Assembly (NCBI RefSeq): GCF_023746615.1
Contig: NZ_CP082275.1
Location: forward strand, 186,001-250,000
Direction: 5' to 3'
Source: Grimontia kaedaensis
GTDB taxonomy: Bacteria; Pseudomonadota; Gammaproteobacteria; Enterobacterales; Vibrionaceae
Length of the DNA stretch: 64,000 bases
Shown: piece by piece, positions 43,601 through 51,505 of the stretch
Layout of the letters: each line of letters begins with the position of its first letter
Numbering within the stretch: the stretch's first letter is position 1
Position numbers and translations under genes: made by a program
Notes under the pieces: model-generated
The model's database searches: none
What the model was told of the DNA's origin: nothing
What the model saw: the letters and a program-made list of their open reading frames with translations, nothing else

Positions 43601-44194
43601 GTTTATCGGCGGTGTATCTAGATCCTCAGACAGTTCGGTTCGCACATCATCAGCGACATTGACCTCTATAGTGAGAGCAGAATGATCTGCGCCTGCAGTC
43701 AATGTTTCGCCACGTTTGAGGGCACTGATCATGGACGGAGTGAGCTCGAATCGCATAAAGTGCACACTCGAGGTTTTTTCGTCATTGTCACGCTCAAGAT
43801 CCTCATCACAGATAGGATAAACCTTCGCGTCGTTGCCGACTCTCAGCCACACTTTATTCTCCACGCCAATGAGCTTGGCGAGTTCTACTTTCCTGATGTC
43901 AGGGTCAGCATACTCAATCATCATGGTGGCTTTCAGGTTGCAGCCATCAGGGATCAGCGGGTTGTAGGCATCCAATTCTTCTGCAATGCCCTCTGGCTCG
44001 AAGATGCGCTCAATGCGCAGCATTTCCTGAATTTGGTATTGGATGGTTTGACGGTTTTCAAAAATCAGCCTTGCATGATCCCCAAGCTTCACGAAGCGGT
44101 GTTTTTTGTGCTCCATGATTTGGTGGCGGAATTGGGCGCGTGCGCGGGCGTAATCCTCTAGCGTCATCAGGTCGTCTGCAGTCAGTTTTTCCAT
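43598..44194 (-). CDS. DUF3501 family protein
   Basis: A 198-residue cytosolic protein. Recognisable DUF3501 segments are LTLEDYARARAQFR-like TLEDYARARAQF near residue 12, HKKHRFVKLGDHARLIFENRQTIQYQIQEMLRIERIF and NPLIPDGCNLKATMMIEY. The function is unknown. It is the third gene of a minus-strand cassette rubrerythrin, Fe-S oxidoreductase, DUF3501, a grouping I have seen in other proteobacteria, implying a shared redox task. It begins 15 bases after the Fe-S gene stop. Confidence 0.88.
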   Translation of the reverse strand: MEKLTADDLMTLEDYARARAQFRHQIMEHKKHRFVKLGDHARLIFENRQTIQYQIQEMLRIERIFEPEGIAEELDAYNPLIPDGCNLKATMMIEYADPDIRKVELAKLIGVENKVWLRVGNDAKVYPICDEDLERDNDEKTSSVHFMRFELTPSMISALKRGETLTAGADHSALTIEVNVADDVRTELSEDLDTPPIN

Positions 44195-44209
44195 GGTTAT
44201 CGCTCCCTG

Positions 44210-45535
44210 TTAAAGGCCATAGGCCTTCCTCAATAAGGTCATCGGGTGTATTGGCTTATCCACCTCTGCCAGTTTGGCAATGTGTGCGCCAGCCATCGGG
44301 CAGTCACTGGCAAAGTAGTCGGCATTGGCTTGCTTCACTTTCTTTGCCACGGGACGACCAATTTTCACCGCCTTATCATGCGTTTCCACTTTCACAGCGT
44401 AAGTACCGTCGTGCCCCGAGCAGCGTTGCTCCGGTGCCACCTGAGTGCCGGGCACCAAACGGAGCAGCTCTGCGGTTTTCAAACCAATGTTTTGCACCCG
44501 CAGGTGACAGGCAACGTGGTAGCTGATGTCACCGAGCGGGGTATCAAATTCTGTGCTGAGCTTGCCTGCCTTGTGGCGAAGCATCAGGTATTCGAAGGGG
44601 TCATAGAAAGCATCGCGGACTTTAGCGACACCCGGGTCATCGGGAAACAAGAGCGGAAGCTCCTGTTTGAACATCAGCACGCAGGATGGCACTGGGGCGA
44701 TAAGGTCGAACCCTTTTTCAACCATTGCAAGAAGCTGCGGAATATTTTCTTCTTTGGCGCGCTGAACACTTTCCAAGTCGCCCAGTTCCATTTTAGGCAT
44801 GCCGCAGCAACGTTCTTTACCGACCCCTTCGATATGGATGTCGTTTTTCTGGAAGACTTTGTAGAAATCCTCACCGAGTTCTGGGCTGTTGTAATTGCCA
44901 TAACAGGTGGTGAACATAGCCACCTTCCCTGTGGTTTCACCTGCTGGTTCCGCCGTGATGGTTTTCGCCATTGGGGCAACGCGTTTACGCATGGTTTTAC
45001 TGTCGTATGTCGGCACGATGGCGTCTTTGTGCACACCAGCCTTTTCAAGCACGCTGCGAAATGCGCTGTTTTTGTTCATCGCGTTCACGGTGACATCCAC
45101 AATGGGAATGGTTGCCATACCACCTACCAAATCTGTGCTGGAAAGTAGCTTGTCCCTCATTGAGGCCCCTTGTTCACGAAATTTTACTGCTTTGGCGCGC
45201 AGCATCAGATGTGGGAAGTCGATTTCCCACTCGTGCGGCGGGACGTAAGGGCATTTGGTCATGTAGCACATGTCACAGAGGTAGCATTGATCTGCGACCT
45301 TTTGATAATCCTTTTTATCAACCCCATCGACTTCGAAGGTTTCAGATTCGTCGATAAGGTCAAACAGAGTAGGGAAGGAATCGCAAAGACTGACACAGCG
45401 ACGGCAGCCGTGGCAAACATCGAAGACGCGTTCCATTTCTGCTTCGAGCTTTTCGCGATCGTAGAAGTCTGGGGATTGCCACTCAATAGCGTGGCGGGTT
45501 GGGGCTTCAATGCCTCCTTCGCGTTTTTCTTTCAT
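44210..45535 (-). CDS. Heterodisulfide-reductase/GlpC-like Fe-S oxidoreductase
   Basis: A 441-residue protein. Near residues 40-125 are two CxxCxxxC-type cluster motifs (CHGCRRCVSLC and CYLCDMCYMTKCP). The C-terminal half holds two CCG domains, seen as CYGNYNSPELG ... RCCGMPKMELGD and CHLRVQNIGLKTAELL ... RCSGHDG; the second CCG reads CSG. Such proteins pass electrons between Fe-S clusters and a disulfide or quinone partner (GlpC, GlcF, HdrD). The partner here is not known; the upstream rubrerythrin is the candidate. No membrane anchor is evident. Confidence 0.85.
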   Translation of the reverse strand: MKEKREGGIEAPTRHAIEWQSPDFYDREKLEAEMERVFDVCHGCRRCVSLCDSFPTLFDLIDESETFEVDGVDKKDYQKVADQCYLCDMCYMTKCPYVPPHEWEIDFPHLMLRAKAVKFREQGASMRDKLLSSTDLVGGMATIPIVDVTVNAMNKNSAFRSVLEKAGVHKDAIVPTYDSKTMRKRVAPMAKTITAEPAGETTGKVAMFTTCYGNYNSPELGEDFYKVFQKNDIHIEGVGKERCCGMPKMELGDLESVQRAKEENIPQLLAMVEKGFDLIAPVPSCVLMFKQELPLLFPDDPGVAKVRDAFYDPFEYLMLRHKAGKLSTEFDTPLGDISYHVACHLRVQNIGLKTAELLRLVPGTQVAPEQRCSGHDGTYAVKVETHDKAVKIGRPVAKKVKQANADYFASDCPMAGAHIAKLAEVDKPIHPMTLLRKAYGL

Positions 45536-45600
45536 GACGTGTCCCTGTTACTGACTCTGCCAAAATGTCTGGCATTAACGGATACGCCTGCCGCGTTGAG

Positions 45601-45622
45601 TAAGGGCGGAAAACCGCCCTTG
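45601..45622 (-). terminator. Hairpin between rubrerythrin and Fe-S gene
   Basis: AAGGGCGG-AAAA-CCGCCCTT, 8 bases past the rubrerythrin stop, without a T tract on the minus strand. It more likely trims or attenuates read-through than fully terminates. Confidence 0.4.
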
Positions 45623-45629
45623 GAAGCGG

Positions 45630-46049
45630 CTAGCTGTCGAGGTTATCGAGTGCTTTCTGGAAGCGGTTGGCGTGGCTGCGCTCTGCTTTCGCTAGCGTTT
45701 CAAACCAGTCCGCGATCTCATCGAAACCCTCGTCGCGCGCCGTAGCGGCCATACCCGGATACATATCGGTGTATTCATGGGTTTCACCAGCAATCGACGC
45801 TTTAAGGTTTTCTACGGTGTTACCCATAGGTAAACCTGTGGCAGGGTCGCCCACTTCCTCCAGGTATTCCAGATGGCCGTGTGCGTGGCCTGTTTCACCT
45901 TCGGCAGTTGAGCGAAAAACGGCAGCGACATCGTTGTAGCCTTCAATGTCTGCTTTTGATGCGAAATAGAGATAACGACGGTTTGCCTGACTTTCACCGG
46001 CAAAGGCGTCTTTGAGGTTTTGCTCGGTTTTGGTTCCTTTCAGTGACAT
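45630..46049 (-). CDS. Rubrerythrin (diiron domain only)
   Basis: A 139-residue four-helix ferritin-like protein with the diiron ligands in FAGESQANRRY, EGETGHAHGH, GETHEYTDMY and KAERSHANRF. The C-terminal rubredoxin domain of classical rubrerythrins is absent, so an external electron donor is needed; the next gene, an Fe-S oxidoreductase, is a natural candidate. Rubrerythrins reduce hydrogen peroxide to water. An OxyR-like site is about 95-130 bases upstream. GAGGACAG precedes the ATG. Confidence 0.92.
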   Translation of the reverse strand: MSLKGTKTEQNLKDAFAGESQANRRYLYFASKADIEGYNDVAAVFRSTAEGETGHAHGHLEYLEEVGDPATGLPMGNTVENLKASIAGETHEYTDMYPGMAATARDEGFDEIADWFETLAKAERSHANRFQKALDNLDS

Positions 46050-46141
46050 GGCTCTGTCCTCTTTTATGACATTGTCTTGCTTCCGCTGATTAAAAAATAA
46101 CCAGCAAGACTAAGTTAAGGACAGGATATATGTTCGGTCTA

Positions 46142-46178
46142 ATGGATAAAAACGTAATCCGCAATAGATTTTATCGAT
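46142..46178 (-). promoter_or_regulatory. OxyR-like operator upstream of the rubrerythrin operon
   Basis: On the minus strand ATCGATAAAATCTAT, a 7-base spacer, then TACGTTTTTATCCAT. Against ATAGnTnnnAnCTAT the first repeat fits 9 of 10 fixed positions and the second 6 of 10, with the canonical spacer. It is centred about 111 bases upstream of the rubrerythrin start. Confidence 0.5.
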
Positions 46179-46217
46179 GGCAGATCACGTTTAAACATGG
46201 TATTCGGCACGGGAGTG

Positions 46218-47087
46218 TTAGCTGATTTTGCCCGTTTCAATGAGTTGCTGGATAAGCGGACGGATAATCAGCTCCATGGCGAAACTCATCTTGCCGCCGG
46301 GTACCACAAGCGTGTTATGGCGAGACATAAAAGAGCCTTGGATCATCGACAGCAGGTAAGGGAAGTCGACTTTCTTGATGCCACGAAAGCGGATTACTAC
46401 GAAGCTCTCGTCTAAGCTTGGAATACCTTTAGCGTTCAGCGGATTCGACGTATCTACCGTCGGGACACGCTGGAAGTTGATGTGGGTTCGGCTGAACTGC
46501 GGAGTGATGTAGTTCAGGTAGTCGTCCATCGAACGGACAATGGAATCCATTACCGCTTCGCGGGAGTGACCACGGTCTCGTGTATCTCGGACAAACTTCT
46601 GGATCCACTCCAGGTTCACAATTGGCACCATGCCGATCAGCAGATCGACGTGTTGGGCGACGTTAATCTCGCCTTCTACCACACCGCCGTGCAGCCCCTC
46701 ATAGAACATGAGATCGGTGTTCTCGGGCAAATCCTGCCATGCTGTAAAGGTACCCGGCATTTGGTTGTAAGGTACGGCTTCGTCAAAGGTATGAAGATAA
46801 CGGCGGAATTGCCCCGTACCTTCCTCGCCGTATTCCTTGAAGAAAGATTCGAGCCTTGGGAAGTCGTTGGCAGTTGGGCCGAAGTAACTGATGTGACGGC
46901 CCTGTTCTTTGGCTTTACGGATTTCCACGTCCATTTCAGGACGGGTATATCGGTGAAAACTGTCACCTTCCACCCAGGCAGCGCTGATCTTCATCATGTT
47001 GAAAATCTTACGGAATGCGTCTGAAGTGGTGGTAGTCCCTGCGCCGGACGAACCGGTGACTGCAATAATGGGGTGTTTTGCAGACAT
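46218..47087 (-). CDS. prkB: Phosphoribulokinase-family protein PrkB
   Basis: A 289-residue P-loop kinase, the E. coli PrkB (YhfH region) length. MSAKHPIIAVTGSSGAGTTTTS opens with Walker A GSSGAGTTT; EGDSFHRYTRPEMD, YEGLHGG, HVDLLIG and NLEWIQK are the phosphoribulokinase signatures. No RuBisCO gene is present and the host is presumably heterotrophic, so the physiological role is unclear. The start at 47087 matches E. coli; an ATG 5 codons upstream is less likely. It is the last gene of the yheT-DUF3187-yheU-prkB series. Confidence 0.93.
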   Translation of the reverse strand: MSAKHPIIAVTGSSGAGTTTTSDAFRKIFNMMKISAAWVEGDSFHRYTRPEMDVEIRKAKEQGRHISYFGPTANDFPRLESFFKEYGEEGTGQFRRYLHTFDEAVPYNQMPGTFTAWQDLPENTDLMFYEGLHGGVVEGEINVAQHVDLLIGMVPIVNLEWIQKFVRDTRDRGHSREAVMDSIVRSMDDYLNYITPQFSRTHINFQRVPTVDTSNPLNAKGIPSLDESFVVIRFRGIKKVDFPYLLSMIQGSFMSRHNTLVVPGGKMSFAMELIIRPLIQQLIETGKIS

Positions 47088-47150
47088 GACAAACCCTGTC
47101 AATTTAGAAAGATGGCAACAGTTAACAGGGTCTCGGTGACTTGGTCAAGC

Positions 47151-47366
47151 TTAGGTAAGCGATCGCACAGGTTTGATATCCACCGTTTCGTGCAGCTCAG
47201 AAAACACCACCACGGCTTCTTTGTTTTTGAGCAGGTTGTAGACCTGTTCCACCTTTTCCTCAAAGCTTGCTTCCTGCTCGCCGTAATCTGTCCCTTCGCG
47301 CAGCACAAAGTGCTCAACCAGGTTTCTCAGGGTCTCTTCTGGGATCTCTTGCCAGGGAACGATCAT
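47151..47366 (-). CDS. yheU: UPF0270 protein YheU
   Basis: A 71-residue protein beginning MIVPWQEIPEETLRNL and containing FVLREGTDYGEQE and FSELHETVDI, which match E. coli YheU (72 residues). Function unknown. It lies 14 bases after the DUF3187 gene and 63 before prkB, in the conserved yheT-yheU-prkB order. Confidence 0.93.
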   Translation of the reverse strand: MIVPWQEIPEETLRNLVEHFVLREGTDYGEQEASFEEKVEQVYNLLKNKEAVVVFSELHETVDIKPVRSLT

Positions 47367-47380
47367 GGTGGCTTTACCTA

Positions 47381-48358
47381 CTACAAAAAACGGTGCCGGA
47401 AGGTGGCGTTAAACACGATATCTGTGCTGTTATCGTGATTGAACATATTCTCTAGAGCTACCAATTCTATCGCACTGTTGCCAAAAAGGTAGCGATAACC
47501 CAGCGCAAACTCGTGCACCAAGGCATTGAGTTCACCCAGCCCTGCACTATCCCCTTTTCCCTGTGATATCAGGTATTCTCCGATCAGTTCGTGGTGCTCA
47601 AACCACTGATATTGATAGCTGACCCCAGCGCTGACACCCCAAGGTTTGATATCGATGAAGTGCTGCTGTTTGTCAGGGCGGTGAACGAGGGAAATCATGG
47701 CGGTCAGTCTGTGCTTTTCCCTTTGGTAGCCATAGTTGATTTGGACTGATTGCTCGAAAGAGGTATTGGCAAACACACCATGGCTCACGCGGTTGAAGAA
47801 AAGGGTGACGCCAGCGCTGACTGCGTGGTGCATCGATTGATACAGGATTTGCTCGCCATAAAGGTTTATGGCACTGACGATTGGGTCGCCAACGAAATCT
47901 GCGATTGGTTCATCCATGGTATCGGGGATATGAATATAGAACCTGTCTTCATCAACCTCTGTCCGGCCATTTTGGTCAATGCCAAAAATACTGTGGAATT
48001 TTTCCGTAAGGCCATCCAATCGGTTGTTGGCAGCGTAGCGGTATTGCAGCCAAACCCCGACTCTATTTTCTTCATCCAACGCGTGAATAAAACCGGCCAT
48101 AAATTGGTTGTGATAGTAGTCAAACTGGTATTCCGGAGTGTTTGCCCACACGCTGCCGATGGTCGCTGAGGTAAAGAGCTCCGTTTGTCCCACTGTTGAC
48201 TGAAACGGGTCCTGTAGGATAGGGGTTAACCCGGTGATTTGCAGTGGCGCTTGGCTTTGGGCAATCAAGGGCCCAAAGCGCAAAGAGTCTGAATTATCTG
48301 CTTGCACAGTGAATGGCAGCCACCAAAGTAGCATAAAAGCAGTGCGAGATATTGCCAT
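47381..48358 (-). CDS. DUF3187 outer-membrane-like protein
   Basis: A 325-residue protein with a cleavable signal (MAISRTAFMLLWWLPFTVQA, cleavage near residue 20). The mature part alternates polar and hydrophobic residues in short strands and ends with a phenylalanine-rich strand (VFNATFRHRFL), as expected of an outer-membrane beta-barrel. It resembles DUF3187 (FGPLIAQSQAPLQITGLTP near the N-terminus). Function unknown. It is inserted between yheT and yheU, which are adjacent in E. coli. Confidence 0.75.
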   Translation of the reverse strand: MAISRTAFMLLWWLPFTVQADNSDSLRFGPLIAQSQAPLQITGLTPILQDPFQSTVGQTELFTSATIGSVWANTPEYQFDYYHNQFMAGFIHALDEENRVGVWLQYRYAANNRLDGLTEKFHSIFGIDQNGRTEVDEDRFYIHIPDTMDEPIADFVGDPIVSAINLYGEQILYQSMHHAVSAGVTLFFNRVSHGVFANTSFEQSVQINYGYQREKHRLTAMISLVHRPDKQQHFIDIKPWGVSAGVSYQYQWFEHHELIGEYLISQGKGDSAGLGELNALVHEFALGYRYLFGNSAIELVALENMFNHDNSTDIVFNATFRHRFL

Positions 48359-48400
48359 TGTCCACCTCTCTCTCCCTGCGTTTTTGGTGTTATTGCGCCT

Positions 48401-49387
48401 TCATTCAACGTCGATGTGCAGGGCTAACCAGCGTGGCACCTCTGTTTCCAACCAGAAGTCTGGTGAGTTCAAGGTGCCGGAGACAAATCCGACGTGACCG
48501 CCATATTCGGTCAGGTGATAATCAATGTTGTCCGGTAGCGGCGCTTGGGGGATCACCGCTTCCGTCATAAAGGGATCATCTTTAGCATGGATCACTTTGA
48601 GCGGAGTCGCAATTTCCTGCAACACACCTAAACCACTGCATTGGCGATAATAATCCTCAGCATCGCTGAACCCATGCAATGGTGCTGTGACGGTTTGGTC
48701 GAACTGATAGAGGTTCGATATCGCCACTTTCTCCCCGCTTTTCCAGTGCCCGATTTGCGGGTGACGGGCAAGCTTGTTACCGAGGGTGCGGTTCATTGAG
48801 CGAAGCAGATACGCTTGATAGACGCGGGAAAACCCCTGGCGAATGCGACTTGAACATGCTGACAAATCCAAAGGTGGGCTGATGACGCATCCGGCTTGAA
48901 TGATGGGATCGTCTTTAAACTCTGCCAGATAGCGCACCAGCATATTGCCACCGAGGGAAACACCAGTTGCGACTTTGGTATTCTCAGGAAACCGTTGCTC
49001 GAGGTGCTCAAGGAAGAAGCGGGCATCGCCCGTTTCACCTGAGTGATAGCTGCGTGACATTTTGTTCAGCGAGCCGCTGCAACCGCGAAAGTGCATTAAA
49101 ACGCCAACCCAACCTTGCTGTTTGAAGGCGTTGAGCAAGCCGTTGGCATAAGGGCTATAAAAGCACCCAGCAAGGCCGTGAAACAGCACCACAATAGGTT
49201 TGTCACCAATGGCGGTGGGGTCTTGCGTCCAGCTGATATCCAGAAAGTCCCCATCCGGCGTTTCAAGACGTTGCCAGACTGGTTCAAAGACCGCTTTTCT
49301 GCGCAAAATGCGCGGAAGCAGGGTTTGAACATGTGGATTCTTACCGCCTTTCATCGGCACGAAAGGCTTGCTTGCTGTTTGTTCCAT
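48401..49387 (-). CDS. yheT: Alpha/beta hydrolase YheT
   Basis: A 328-residue hydrolase of the YheT/YbgB esterase family. NPHVQTLLPRI near the N-terminus and FRGCSGSLN are family marks. The likely triad is Ser in GVSLGGNML (near residue 143), Asp in HAKDDPFM and His in GGHVGFVSG. The substrate is unknown. It lies 9 bases after the MocR-type gene and 42 before the DUF3187 gene. Confidence 0.92.
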   Translation of the reverse strand: MEQTASKPFVPMKGGKNPHVQTLLPRILRRKAVFEPVWQRLETPDGDFLDISWTQDPTAIGDKPIVVLFHGLAGCFYSPYANGLLNAFKQQGWVGVLMHFRGCSGSLNKMSRSYHSGETGDARFFLEHLEQRFPENTKVATGVSLGGNMLVRYLAEFKDDPIIQAGCVISPPLDLSACSSRIRQGFSRVYQAYLLRSMNRTLGNKLARHPQIGHWKSGEKVAISNLYQFDQTVTAPLHGFSDAEDYYRQCSGLGVLQEIATPLKVIHAKDDPFMTEAVIPQAPLPDNIDYHLTEYGGHVGFVSGTLNSPDFWLETEVPRWLALHIDVE

Positions 49388-49396
49388 TTCTATCTC

Positions 49397-50779
49397 TTAC
49401 AACGCAAATTCAGTCAGTGGTGGGTTGCTCAACAGCTTGGCCAGCTTTTCGCAGCCCTGTTCAAGTAACTCACGACTAGTTGGGGCGCTCACAGCAATTC
49501 GTACCGTAGGCGGCGCGGAATATCCCGCGGGTACAAAAAGCTCAGATGATTTCAGTTCGAGTCCTTCCGCTTTGCTCGCGGCCAGAAACTCGCTTAGCGA
49601 CCAAGCTTCGGGCAATGTCAGCCAGCCGTGAAACGCGTTGGGGTGGTAACGCATCGACTCAGTACCAAGATAGCGGGTAACGATCTCCCACCGTGTTTCC
49701 ATTTCAGTACGAATGGTTTCGAGGATCTGGTTTGCTGAGCCATTCTCCAAAAGGATCGCCGCCATGGCGGTTAATAGCGGGCTGATCATCCAGCTGTGGT
49801 TTTGCAGCGCGTTAACGAAATGGGGATAGAAACGCTCCGGCAGATGCAGGAAACCAAGACGAAGACCTGGCGCCAGCGTCTTCGCCAGCCCACCAATATA
49901 TATCACATTGTCAGGCGCCAGATTGACCATCGGCGAAGGCCGTTCGCGGGGAAGAAGGCCATTGATGTCATCTTCCACGATCATCAATTGCTGTTGTTCA
50001 CATACCTCGATGAGTGCATGTCGGCGCGCTTCACTCATGGTCGCTGTCGTCGGGTTTTGTAGGGTTGGCGTGAGGTACACCAATCTCGCCTGATATTGCT
50101 GGCAGGCTGCGCTCAGTGATTCTGGCAACATGCCTTCTTCATCCATCTCTACGGGCTTCACCGTGAGTTGCAGCTGTCTGGCAAGACTGAGTAAACCGGG
50201 GTACGTGAACTTGTCGGTGAGGATGGTATCGCCAGCTCGACAAAGGGTCATCAGGCAAAGCTGCATGGCATTTTGTGCGCCCGAGCAGAACAGCAAGCGC
50301 GACGGATCGGTGTTCACCTGATGCCCATTCAACCAGTCGGCCAGAATTTCACGGTGACGCACAATGCCGGAAGGCGGTTGATACAACATCAGACTATTGA
50401 GTTCCTGCGGGTGGGCGGCAAGTTGCTCCAATGCCTCTGCGAAGAGATCAGCACGGTTAATGCTTGGCGGCACGTTGTAGCCAAAGCTCAATGCATCCTG
50501 TCGTTCAGGGTCGGAAAACGACCACAGTGGGCGGTTGTTCTCGCAAATGTAGGTACCGGCACCGACTTTGGCTTCGACAATGCCTCGCCGCTCCGCTTCT
50601 GCATAGGCGCGGGTGACTGTTCCTACCGTGACAGACAACGCATCCGCCAGTGCGCGGTGGGTCGGCAGTTTTGTTCCCGGTGCCAGTTCTTTGCTATCCA
50701 CTTTATCCGCAATGGCATCGGCTATTTGCCGATACATAGGAGCGCCGGACTTCTCCAATGCAATATTGATGATTGTCAT
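49397..50779 (-). CDS. MocR-type PLP-binding GntR regulator
   Basis: A 460-residue protein. Residues 1-75 are a GntR winged helix (PMYRQIADAIADKVDSKEL, LPTHRALADALSVTVGTV). Residues 90-455 form an aminotransferase I-like domain with IGGLAKTLAPGLRLGF supplying the PLP-binding Lys and VEDDINGL the Asp. MocR proteins use this domain as an effector sensor rather than an enzyme. It is divergent from a LysE-family exporter with a 123-base gap holding direct repeats and a perfect palindrome, so it likely controls that exporter and itself. It is 9 bases upstream of yheT. Confidence 0.9.
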   Translation of the reverse strand: MTIINIALEKSGAPMYRQIADAIADKVDSKELAPGTKLPTHRALADALSVTVGTVTRAYAEAERRGIVEAKVGAGTYICENNRPLWSFSDPERQDALSFGYNVPPSINRADLFAEALEQLAAHPQELNSLMLYQPPSGIVRHREILADWLNGHQVNTDPSRLLFCSGAQNAMQLCLMTLCRAGDTILTDKFTYPGLLSLARQLQLTVKPVEMDEEGMLPESLSAACQQYQARLVYLTPTLQNPTTATMSEARRHALIEVCEQQQLMIVEDDINGLLPRERPSPMVNLAPDNVIYIGGLAKTLAPGLRLGFLHLPERFYPHFVNALQNHSWMISPLLTAMAAILLENGSANQILETIRTEMETRWEIVTRYLGTESMRYHPNAFHGWLTLPEAWSLSEFLAASKAEGLELKSSELFVPAGYSAPPTVRIAVSAPTSRELLEQGCEKLAKLLSNPPLTEFAL

Positions 50780-50793
50780 GGTGACAATAAACC

Positions 50794-50813
50794 TTTTGAT
50801 CTGATTTTTGATC
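50794..50813. repeat. Direct repeats near the MocR gene start
   Basis: TTTTGATC occurs at 50794-50801 and again at 50806-50813, 12 bases apart, just upstream of the MocR start. Spaced direct repeats are typical MocR binding sites. Confidence 0.4.
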
Positions 50814-50867
50814 CTTGTTAGCGTTAATTTTGAACAACTAATAGGTCAATTTCAATTTTTAGCCTGA

Positions 50868-50883
50868 ATTGTATCGATACAAT
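50868..50883. promoter_or_regulatory. Perfect palindrome upstream of the LysE-family gene
   Basis: ATTGTATCGATACAAT is a perfect 16-base inverted repeat 19 bases before the exporter start. It is a strong operator candidate, probably for the divergent MocR regulator. Confidence 0.5.
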
Positions 50884-50902
50884 GTGAGCAGGGAGACAAT
50901 TC

Positions 50903-51505
50903 ATGATGGAAGTATCTTTTTTGGCGACGCTGGCGCTTTTTGCTGCGACCATGACAGGCACGCCAGGTCCAAACAACATGATGCTGACAGCGTCGGGAGC
51001 GAACTTTGGATTCAGGCGCACTGTGCCTCATCTTGTTGGTATTTCTCTTGGTGTTGCATCTTTAATTGGCGTGGTTGCAGCAGGGCTGGGGGCGGTGTTT
51101 CAAATTTACCCATGGGTGCAAGAGGGGATGAAGCTGCTGGCGAGCGCTTATCTGCTTTATCTGGCATGGCGCATTGCCAAAGCGGGGGCACCTTCAAAAG
51201 ATGCTTCGGCAGATCGTAGGCCGATGACTTTAATAGAGGGTGCCTTGTTCCAATATGTGAATCCTAAAGCATGGGCTATGTCAGTCAGCGCAGTGGGTAC
51301 TTTTACTTTGTCAGGCGGGGATTATTGGCTGTCGGCAGCAGTGATTGTAATGACGTTTCTGGTGGTGGGCTTATCTCTGACATCAATTTGGGCCGGATTC
51401 GGCGTCTGGATTGGCAAGGTACTTTCGACAGACAAGAGCTGGGTAGTGTTTAACCGGGTGATGGGCACGCTGACGGCTTCCTGTCTGATCTTTATCTGGG
51501 GCTAG
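50903..51505 (+). CDS. LysE/RhtB-family amino-acid exporter
   Basis: A 200-residue inner-membrane protein with about six helices. The N-terminal TPGPNNMMLTASGANFG is the LysE/RhtB signature; a cytoplasmic loop near residues 95-115 and QYVNPKAWAMSVSAV near 123 are typical. It probably exports an amino acid or derivative. GGGAG lies 7 bases before ATG 50903 (a second ATG follows at once). Its stop overlaps by 3 bases the convergent gene. Confidence 0.9.
   Translation: MMEVSFLATLALFAATMTGTPGPNNMMLTASGANFGFRRTVPHLVGISLGVASLIGVVAAGLGAVFQIYPWVQEGMKLLASAYLLYLAWRIAKAGAPSKDASADRRPMTLIEGALFQYVNPKAWAMSVSAVGTFTLSGGDYWLSAAVIVMTFLVVGLSLTSIWAGFGVWIGKVLSTDKSWVVFNRVMGTLTASCLIFIWG

Noticed and set aside
44246..45148. 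A 300-codon plus-strand frame opposite the Fe-S oxidoreductase.
   Set aside because: It is rich in Cys, His and Phe as expected from the complement of a real gene; the minus-strand protein carries clear cluster motifs.
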